The notes under the pieces: generated by a model
Databases searched by the model: none
Seen by the model: only the letters and a program-made list of their open reading frames with translations
Told to the model about the DNA's origin: nothing
Made by a program: the position numbers and the translations under genes
DNA from: Methylobacterium nonmethylotrophicum
Lineage (GTDB): Bacteria > Pseudomonadota > Alphaproteobacteria > Rhizobiales > Beijerinckiaceae
Direction of reading: 5' to 3'
DNA length: 64,000 nt
NCBI RefSeq assembly: GCF_004745635.1
Contig: NZ_SRLB01000011.1
Location: 208,440-272,439, forward strand
In this document: in pieces, positions 49,931 to 64,000 of the stretch
How the letters are laid out: every line of letters begins with the position of its first letter
Numbering within the stretch: position 1 is the first letter of the stretch

Positions 49931-50441
49931 TCCGGACGCGGCCGGACATCGGTCCTGCTCGCCGCGCCTGCGACGGAAAATCCTCGCATGCCCACTTGGC
50001 AGGCGGCTTGCACGCCGCTATAGACCCGGCTCCACGTTTCCGAGATCGAAAGGATCTGGCCCATCGGCCGGTCCTCGAGAGAGGTCCCCGGGCAACCGGG
50101 TGACTTGAGTGGCCGGAAGGGCTCAGGGGGCAACCCCTCGCGCCCCGTCCGGCCATGTCCTGTCCGAGACTGCAGGCGCCGGCATCCGCCGGCTTAAACC
50201 CCCAGCCTGCACAGACGGGGAAGACCGAGTTTCACCGCCCCAAGGGCCCTCCCGGGCCGGCGGGGCGTCGGTTTGAACCATCTCGCCCGAGGCGAAGGCC
50301 TGCCAAGGCCGGCGCGTCGGGGGCAGGGCCGTGAAGCGTCGTTCAGGACGTCGCGGTCTTTATCGAAGGCCCCGGCTCATCCTGGGCGGCAACTGCAACC
50401 GGCGGGGCCCATCCGGGTTCCGCCAACCGGAGAGAGCCAAG
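49931..50441 (+). promoter_or_regulatory. rplJ leader region (probable L10 autoregulatory leader)
   Basis: 511 bases without a gene ahead of rplJ. It contains a strong hairpin TGGCCGGA/TCCGGCCA (50110-50117 with 50148-50155) around a second GGGG-CAA-CCCC stem, then another GC-rich stem near 50170-50200. In most bacteria the rplJL mRNA leader binds the L10(L12)4 complex to shut down its own translation, and this long structured leader fits that role; I have not resolved the kink-turn. Confidence 0.5.
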
Positions 50442-50975
50442 GTGGACAGAGCAGCAAAAGCTGATCTCGTCGCGACGCTCAACGGGGTGTTTGCCAACAC
50501 CTCCGTCGTCGTCGTGGCCCACTACAAGGGCCTCACGGTCGCCGACATGCAGAAGCTGCGCTCGCAGATGAAGCAGGCCGGCGCCACCGTGAAGGTCGCG
50601 AAGAACCGCCTCGCCAACATCGCTCTCGAAGGCACGGACGTCGCCTCCATCCAGCCCCTCCTGAAGGGCCCGACCCTGCTCGCCTATTCGAGCGACCCGG
50701 TCGCGGCCGCCAAGGTGGCGGTGGACTTCGCCAAGGCCAACGAGAAGCTGGTCATCCTCGGCGGAGCCATGGGGACGACCGCCCTGAACCCGGACGGCGT
50801 GAAGGCCCTGGCCTCGCTGCCGTCCCTCGACGAACTGCGCGCCAAGCTCGTGGGCCTCATCCAGGCTCCCGCGACCAAGGTCGCGCAGGTCGTCAACGCG
50901 CCGGCCGCCAAGCTCGCGCGCGTGTTCGGGGCCTATGCCAAGGCCGGCGACGCCCAGACCGACGAAGCGGCCTGA
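50442..50975 (+). CDS. rplJ: 50S ribosomal protein L10
   Basis: 177 residues starting from GTG 50442 (VDRAAKADLVATLNGVFANT), with GGAGAGAG upstream. L10 features: VVVAHYKGLTVADMQKLRSQ, VKVAKNRLANIALEG, and the C-terminal helix VNAPAAKLARVFGAYAKA that binds the L12 dimers. It forms the base of the ribosomal stalk. rplL follows 51 bp later. rplK and rplA, normally upstream, are not present before it. Confidence 0.97.
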   Translation: MDRAAKADLVATLNGVFANTSVVVVAHYKGLTVADMQKLRSQMKQAGATVKVAKNRLANIALEGTDVASIQPLLKGPTLLAYSSDPVAAAKVAVDFAKANEKLVILGGAMGTTALNPDGVKALASLPSLDELRAKLVGLIQAPATKVAQVVNAPAAKLARVFGAYAKAGDAQTDEAA

Positions 50976-51026
50976 CGGGCTGTTCGAGACCAAACCGTTC
51001 AAACCGACAACATCAGGAAGTGAAAA

Positions 51027-51404
51027 ATGGCTGATCTTGCCAAGCTCGTCGACGACCTGTCCTCGCTGACCGTCCTCGAGGCGGCCGAGCTCGCGAAGAT
51101 GCTCGAGGAGAAGTGGGGCGTCTCGGCGGCGGCCGCCGTCGCCGTCGCCGCCGGCCCGGCCGCCGGCGCCGCTGCCGCCCCGGTCGAGGAGCAGACCGAG
51201 TTCACGGTCGTGCTCGCCGCCGCCGGCGACAAGAAGATCGAGGTCATCAAGGAGGTCCGCGCGATCACCGGCCTCGGCCTCAAGGAGGCCAAGGACCTGG
51301 TCGAGGGCGCTCCGAAGCCGGTCAAGGAGGGCGTGTCCAAGGACGACGCCGCCAAGCTCAAGGCCCAGCTCGAGAAGGCCGGCGCCAAGGTCGAGCTCAA
51401 GTAA
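51027..51404 (+). CDS. rplL: 50S ribosomal protein L7/L12
   Basis: 125 residues. N-terminal dimerisation domain (ADLAKLVDDLSSLTVLEAAE), an alanine-rich flexible hinge (AAVAVAAGPAAGAAAAPVEE), and the C-terminal factor-binding domain (KKIEVIKEVRAITGLGLKEA, then KDLVEGAPKPVKEG). Recruits translation factors to the ribosome. AGGAAG precedes the ATG. A hairpin follows the stop. Confidence 0.98.
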   Translation: MADLAKLVDDLSSLTVLEAAELAKMLEEKWGVSAAAAVAVAAGPAAGAAAAPVEEQTEFTVVLAAAGDKKIEVIKEVRAITGLGLKEAKDLVEGAPKPVKEGVSKDDAAKLKAQLEKAGAKVELK

Positions 51405-51771
51405 GACGGTGGCGGGCCCTTCGGCCCGCCGCTCGCTCCGGATCCGGCCTCGGCCGGTCCGGGGCCACGAGCCCGCGGGCCTCGCGCTCGCGGGCTATGG
51501 TCGCTTTCAGTGCGTCTCACACAATTCCCGCTGCGCCGACGCGGCCCTCACGAGCGACGACGGCGATCGGGAGTACCGGGAGTTGTGTGGGAACACGTCA
51601 GCGCACCCCCTCGGGATCCGGGGTACGGATCCCCATATCGGCGTATTCGAAGGTTTGCGGGCGGCCGGCGCACGGGCGGCCCGCACGGTCTCGGCAGGTC
51701 TGATGCGGGCGGTTCGCCTAGAGCGTCCCACCGGGGCCGTATAAGCGGTGGATGAGGAGCGAGGTCAACCC
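51405..51771 (+). terminator. rplL-rpoB intergenic region with attenuator-like hairpins
   Basis: GGCGGGCC-CTTC-GGCCCGCC (51411-51430) is a perfect 8-bp hairpin right after rplL without a T-run, the place of the partial terminator known between rplL and rpoB in other bacteria. A second stem is AGCCCGCG/CGCGGGCT (51470-51496). Further on, CACACAATTCCCG (51518-51530) and CGGGAGTTGTGTG (51577-51589) form a near-perfect inverted repeat (one mismatch). No gene lies in this stretch. Confidence 0.55.
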
Positions 51772-55896
<4,125 letters not shown>

Positions 55897-56029
55897 GCCC
55901 GTCCGACCACATCCCTCGCGACAGCGGCGGGGCCCTCATGCCGAGGGCCCCGGCCGCCATTCTCGTTTCCCTCAGACGGCGGCCGCCGACCCCGCCCTTC
56001 GCGGCGCCCCGTCAGCCAAGGAGCAGATC

Positions 56030-60235
<4,206 letters not shown>

Positions 60236-60319
60236 GCGAGGGGGAGTTCGCCAAGGGCGGGCGCCCGCGCCCGCCGGCTTCCCGAGCACACCGGGCCTGC
60301 GCCCGGCAGCACATTGGAG

Positions 60320-60354
60320 AGGCCGGCGCCCCCGTTCGGGGCGCCGGCCTTTTT
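60320..60354 (+). terminator. rho-independent terminator after rpoC
   Basis: AGGCCGGCGCCCC-GTTC-GGGGCGCCGGCCT, a perfect 13-bp stem followed by TTTT, 85 bp after the rpoC stop. It closes the rplJL-rpoBC transcription unit before the str operon. Confidence 0.95.
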
Positions 60355-60390
60355 CGCGTAAGCAGCCAAGCTTTAAGGGAAAGTTTCCGC

Positions 60391-60419
60391 TTGACGGCCG
60401 GGGCCTCAGCCCGTAATAG
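60391..60419 (+). promoter_or_regulatory. probable sigma-70 promoter of the str operon
   Basis: TTGACG (60391-60396), a 17-base spacer, then TAATAG (60414-60419). The -35 matches five of six consensus bases and the spacing is ideal; the -10 is weak. It lies just after the rpoC terminator and about 290 bp before rpsL. Confidence 0.5.
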
Positions 60420-60711
60420 GCCCACCTACTGAACGGCTGGCCGTAGGCGACAGCTGATCGACGTGCCCCTCGTGCCTCGATCCAAGTCTCCTAAACGCGA
60501 CCGAACTTCAAACCGACTGACACGTGTCAGACCGGCATGATCGCTGGGGCTCGTCCTCCGGTGGTCCTCTGCTCGCATGGCGCGCCAAAGGCTGGTTTTC
60601 AGCCTGGGGCGCGATTTGCGTTGCGCCCTCATCACGGGGGTGACGGTCGTTCAGACGAGATTGTGGGAAACGACGGTCGCCAGGACGGCGATGCGTTGCG
60701 AGAGGAATGGC
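60420..60711 (+). promoter_or_regulatory. rpsL leader with 14-bp palindrome
   Basis: About 290 bases of mRNA leader if transcription starts near the promoter above. It contains the perfect palindrome CTGACACGTGTCAG at 60517-60530, which may bind a dimeric regulator or fold in RNA. No gene is seen. Confidence 0.4.
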
Positions 60712-61083
60712 ATGCCGACGATCAACCAGCTGATCGCCAATCCGCGGAAGGCGCAGAAGGCCCGCAACAAGGTGCCGGCCCTGGACGCCTGCCCGCAGAA
60801 GCGCGGCGTCTGCACCCGCGTCTACACCACGACCCCGAAGAAGCCGAACTCGGCGCTCCGCAAGGTCGCCAAGGTCCGCCTGACCAACGGCTTCGAGGTC
60901 ATCGGCTACATCCCGGGCGAGGGCCACAACCTTCAGGAGCATTCCGTGGTGATGATCCGCGGCGGCCGCGTGAAGGACCTTCCGGGCGTGCGCTACCACA
61001 TCCTGCGCGGCGTGCTCGACACCCAGGGCGTCAAGAACCGCAAGCAGCGGCGCTCGAAGTACGGCGCCAAGCGGCCGAAGTAA
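60712..61083 (+). CDS. rpsL: 30S ribosomal protein S12
   Basis: 123 residues, MPTINQLIANPRKAQKARNK start. The decoding-centre loops VYTTTPKKPNSALRK and RGGRVKDLPGVRYH carry the wild-type lysines (42/43 and 87/88 in E. coli numbering), so no streptomycin-resistance change is visible. AGAGGA precedes the ATG at 60712; the longer frame from 60577 is not supported. First gene of the str operon. Confidence 0.98.
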   Translation: MPTINQLIANPRKAQKARNKVPALDACPQKRGVCTRVYTTTPKKPNSALRKVAKVRLTNGFEVIGYIPGEGHNLQEHSVVMIRGGRVKDLPGVRYHILRGVLDTQGVKNRKQRRSKYGAKRPK

Positions 61084-61203
61084 GGCCCGACGCGGACCGG
61101 TAAACGATCGCCTGTCCCGCAAGGATGTCGCCGGCTCAGATGCTCGAGGCGGCCTGCGCGGGGCACAACAGTTGATTTTTAGAGCTTAAGAACGGAGCGC
61201 GCG

Positions 61204-61674
61204 ATGTCCCGCCGCCACAGTGCCGAGAAGCGTGAGATCATCCCGGACCCAAAGTTCGGTGACGTCGTCCTCACCAAGTTCATGAACTCGGTGATGTACG
61301 AGGGCAAGAAGTCGGTCGCCGAGAGCATCGTGTACGGTGCGTTCGACATCATCGAGGCCCGGGCGAAGGCGAACCCGATCGAGGTGTTCCGTGCCGCCCT
61401 CGACAACGTCGCCCCGGCGATCGAGGTCCGCTCCCGCCGCGTCGGCGGCGCGACCTACCAGGTCCCGGTCGAGGTCCGCACCGAGCGCCGCCAGGCCCTG
61501 GCGATCCGCTGGCTGATCCAGGCCGCCCGCTCGCGCAACGACCGCACGATGGTCGAGCGTCTCTCCGCCGAGCTGCTCGACGCCGCCAACAACCGCGGCA
61601 ACGCCGTGAAGAAGCGCGAGGACACCCACCGGATGGCCGAGGCCAACCGCGCGTTCTCGCACTATCGCTGGTAA
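61204..61674 (+). CDS. rpsG: 30S ribosomal protein S7
   Basis: 156 residues (MSRRHSAEKREIIPDPKFGD start; NRAFSHYRW end). Contains the rRNA-binding segments KKSVAESIVYGAFDIIEARA and VEVRTERRQALAIRWLIQAA. S7 nucleates the 30S head and in other bacteria represses its own operon. It lies 120 bp after rpsL and 53 bp before fusA. Confidence 0.98.
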   Translation: MSRRHSAEKREIIPDPKFGDVVLTKFMNSVMYEGKKSVAESIVYGAFDIIEARAKANPIEVFRAALDNVAPAIEVRSRRVGGATYQVPVEVRTERRQALAIRWLIQAARSRNDRTMVERLSAELLDAANNRGNAVKKREDTHRMAEANRAFSHYRW

Positions 61675-61727
61675 ACGCTGCTTCGCCGCCGCCTCGCCGC
61701 GGCGGCCCCCTCTTCAGGAGCCCCCCG

Positions 61728-63803
61728 ATGCCCCGCACGCACGCGATCGAGGACTACCGCAACTTCGGCATCATGGCCCACATCGACGCCGGCAAGACCA
61801 CGACGACCGAGCGGATCCTCTACTACACCGGCAAGTCCCACAAGATCGGCGAGGTCCATGAGGGCGCCGCCACCATGGACTGGATGGAGCAGGAGCAGGA
61901 GCGTGGCATCACGATCACCTCGGCTGCGACGACCTGCTTCTGGCGCGACAAGCGCCTGAACATCATCGACACCCCCGGCCACGTCGACTTCACCATCGAG
62001 GTGGAGCGCTCCCTGCGCGTGCTCGACGGCGCCGTGTGCGTGCTCGACGGCAACCAGGGCGTCGAGCCGCAGACCGAGACGGTGTGGCGCCAGGCCGACA
62101 AGTACGACGTGCCGCGCGTCGTGTTCGTCAACAAGATGGACAAGATCGGCGCCGACTTCTTCAAGTGCGTGGCCGACATCATCGACCGCGTCGCCGGCAA
62201 GCCGGTCTGCCTGCAGCTGCCGATCGGCGCCGAGAGCTCGTTCAAGGGCGTCGTCGACCTGATCAAGATGAAGGCGATCGTGTGGTCGGGCGAGGCGCTC
62301 GGCGCCAACTTCTCCGAGGAGGAGATCCCGGCCGACCTCGCCGACCAGGCCGCGGAGTACCGCACCAAGCTGGTCGAGGCCTGCGTCGAGATGGACGACG
62401 ACGCCATGACCGCCTACCTCGAGGGCGCCGAGCCCGACGAGGACACCATGCGCAGGCTCGTGCGCACGGCGGTGCAGCGTCGCGCCTTCCACCCCGTGCT
62501 GTGCGGCTCGGCCTTCAAGAACAAGGGCGTGCAGCCCCTGCTCGATGCGGTCGTCGACTACCTGCCGTCTCCCGCCGACCGCGGCGAGATCAAGGGCATC
62601 GACTTCAAGACCGAGGAAGAGGTCGTCCGCAAGCCGACCGACTCCGACCCCTTCTCCATGCTCGCCTTCAAGATCATGGACGACCCCCATGTCGGCACGA
62701 TCACCTTCTGCCGCGTGTATTCGGGCAAGGTGGAGTCCGGCGCCAACGTCATCAACTCGACCCGCGACAAGAAGGAGCGGGTCGGCCGCATGCTCCTGAT
62801 GCACGCGAACAACCGCGAGGACATCAAGGAGGCGTTCGCCGGTGACATCGTGGCGCTGGCGGGTCTCAAGGACACCCGCACCGGCGACACGCTGTGCGAC
62901 CCGAACAAGGCCGTGATCCTCGAGAAGATGGAATTCCCGGAGCCGGTCATCGAGATCGCCGTCGAGCCGAAGTCCAAGGCGGACCAGGAGAAGCTCGGCA
63001 TCGCGCTCTCGAAGCTCGCCGCCGAGGATCCGTCCTTCCGGGTCTCCACGGACCAGGAGTCGGGCCAGACCATCCTGAAGGGGATGGGCGAGCTCCACCT
63101 CGACATCAAGGTCGACATCCTGAAGCGCACCTACAAGGTCGAGGCCAATATCGGCCAGCCGCAGGTCGCCTACCGGGAGAAGCTGACCAAGCGGACCGAG
63201 ATCGACTACACCCACAAGAAGCAGACCGGCGGTACCGGCCAGTTCGCGCGGGTGAAGTTCGTGGTGGAGCCGAACGAGCCTGGCGCCGGCTACGCGTTCG
63301 AGTCGAAGATCGTCGGCGGTGCGGTGCCCAAGGAATACATCCCGGGCGTCGAGAAGGGCCTCAACAGCGTGCTGACCGCCGGCATCCTGGCGGGCTTCCC
63401 GGTGGTCGACATCAAGGTGGAGCTGGTCGACGGCGCCTACCACGAGGTCGACTCCTCGGCGCTGGCCTTCGAGATCGCCTCGCGGGCGGCGCTTCGGGAA
63501 GCGCTCCAGAAGGGCGGCTCGGTCCTGCTCGAGCCGGTGATGAAGGTCGAGGTCGTGACCCCGGAGGATTATACCGGTTCGGTCATCGGCGACCTGAACT
63601 CCCGGCGCGGCCAGATCCAGGGCCAGGACATGCGCGGCAACGCCAACGTCATCAACGCGATGGTGCCGCTCGCCAACATGTTCGGCTACGTGAACCAGCT
63701 GCGCTCCTTCACCCAGGGGCGCGCGAACTTCACGATGCAGTTCGACCACTACGAAGAGGTCCCGCGCGGCGAGGCCGAGAAGGTGGTCGCCAAGTACGCC
63801 TAA
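61728..63803 (+). CDS. fusA: elongation factor G
   Basis: 691 residues. GTPase motifs: G1 AHIDAGKTTTTERIL, G2/G3 with RGITITSA and DTPGHVDFT, G4 NKMDKIGAD. Domains II-V follow, with the domain IV segment GGTGQFARVKFVVEP and the C-terminal FGYVNQLRSFTQGRANFTMQ. It drives tRNA-mRNA translocation. CAGGAGCC precedes the ATG. Full length and intact. Confidence 0.99.
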   Translation: MPRTHAIEDYRNFGIMAHIDAGKTTTTERILYYTGKSHKIGEVHEGAATMDWMEQEQERGITITSAATTCFWRDKRLNIIDTPGHVDFTIEVERSLRVLDGAVCVLDGNQGVEPQTETVWRQADKYDVPRVVFVNKMDKIGADFFKCVADIIDRVAGKPVCLQLPIGAESSFKGVVDLIKMKAIVWSGEALGANFSEEEIPADLADQAAEYRTKLVEACVEMDDDAMTAYLEGAEPDEDTMRRLVRTAVQRRAFHPVLCGSAFKNKGVQPLLDAVVDYLPSPADRGEIKGIDFKTEEEVVRKPTDSDPFSMLAFKIMDDPHVGTITFCRVYSGKVESGANVINSTRDKKERVGRMLLMHANNREDIKEAFAGDIVALAGLKDTRTGDTLCDPNKAVILEKMEFPEPVIEIAVEPKSKADQEKLGIALSKLAAEDPSFRVSTDQESGQTILKGMGELHLDIKVDILKRTYKVEANIGQPQVAYREKLTKRTEIDYTHKKQTGGTGQFARVKFVVEPNEPGAGYAFESKIVGGAVPKEYIPGVEKGLNSVLTAGILAGFPVVDIKVELVDGAYHEVDSSALAFEIASRAALREALQKGGSVLLEPVMKVEVVTPEDYTGSVIGDLNSRRGQIQGQDMRGNANVINAMVPLANMFGYVNQLRSFTQGRANFTMQFDHYEEVPRGEAEKVVAKYA

Positions 63804-63859
63804 GGCGAACCTACGCCTGACGAGGTCGGCCCGATCGGAAGGCCACCTCGCAGCTTCGG

Positions 63860-63877
63860 TGCCCGCCACGGCGGGCA
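63860..63877 (+). terminator. hairpin between fusA and tuf
   Basis: TGCCCGCC-AC-GGCGGGCA, a perfect 8-bp stem with a two-base loop, 56 bp after the fusA stop. No T-run; it may be a processing or partial-termination site. Confidence 0.5.
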
Positions 63878-63923
63878 TCACCTCAGACCAAATCGCACGC
63901 ATTCGATCGACGGAGTTTTGGCA

Positions 63924-64000
63924 ATGGCCAAGGAAAAGTTTTCGCGGACGAAGCCGCACTGCAACATCGGGACGATCGGTCACGTCGACCACGGCAAGAC
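63924..64000 (+). CDS. tuf: elongation factor Tu (5' part only)
   Basis: The first 25 codons read MAKEKFSRTKPHCNIGTIGH then VDHGK, including the G1 loop GHVDHGK. The window ends inside the gene. EF-Tu brings aminoacyl-tRNA to the ribosome. It follows fusA as usual in the str operon. Confidence 0.97.
   Translation, partial: MAKEKFSRTKPHCNIGTIGHVDHGK

Overview
The window is GC-rich DNA (an estimated 70% G+C, strong G/C bias at third codon positions) from an alphaproteobacterium, most likely Methylobacterium or a close relative in the Rhizobiales. The evidence is the RpoB/RpoC/S12/S7/EF-G sequences, a FixLJ/FixK/FNR/cbb3 system of rhizobial type, an EcfG-type stress promoter, a tRNA-Arg(CCU) split by a group I intron, and a B12-radical SAM protein resembling hopanoid C-2 methylases. 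No species can be named from the sequence alone.

Layout. 1-5.5 kb: end of an alpha/beta hydrolase gene, small membrane and stress genes (csbD-like), the intron-bearing tRNA-Arg, a nuclease-fold protein, an M48 lipoprotein protease and tRNA-Gly(TCC). 6-25.4 kb: a microaerobic respiration region. It starts with a truncated IS630-type transposase, then fixL-fixJ, a lone receiver domain, a FixK-like regulator, small proteins, an FNR-type regulator with cysteines, a small cytochrome c, a universal stress protein, hemN, ccmE, and the complete ccoNOQP-ccoGHIS operon on the minus strand. Seven TTGAT-N4-ATCAA-like FNR/FixK boxes lie in front of its transcription units, one of them perfect (before ccoN). 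25.4-26.8 kb: a 16-bp tandem repeat, a decayed chemoreceptor and an unrecognised gene. 26.9-31.8 kb: a molybdenum cofactor cluster with three MoeA-type genes, one fused to a periplasmic-binding-like domain, plus mobB. 31.8-36.6 kb: a nested inverted-repeat element, then glyoxalase-fold, SMP-30, cupin and DoxX genes divergent from a GMC oxidoreductase. 36.6-39.1 kb: an AT-richer patch with an ABC substrate-binding protein and an IS3 remnant. 39.3-44.7 kb: an ArgE/DapE-type peptidase, addA and trxA. 44.9-47.5 kb: a deleted CHAT/TPR gene, a small membrane protein and the B12-radical SAM enzyme. 47.8-49.9 kb: a chemoreceptor. 50.4 kb to the end: rplJ-rplL-rpoB-rpoC, then rpsL-rpsG-fusA-tuf (tuf cut by the window end).

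How it works together. The 7-25 kb block forms a likely oxygen-response circuit. FixL senses oxygen through a heme PAS domain and FixJ would activate the FixK-like gene (a FixJ-like site is visible). FixK and FNR would act at the boxes to induce the high-affinity cbb3 oxidase, its copper and heme assembly factors, oxygen-independent heme synthesis and stress proteins. The accessory parts carry many decay scars (histone deacetylase-like, MFS, chemoreceptor, CHAT/TPR, IS630, IS3). The last 14 kb is conserved transcription and translation machinery. I found no CRISPR array, rRNA, prophage or clearly new multi-gene system. The strongest oddities are the tRNA intron, the box-rich microaerobic region, the repeat element that supplies the C-terminus of a glyoxalase-fold protein, and the microhomology deletion scar in the CHAT/TPR locus.
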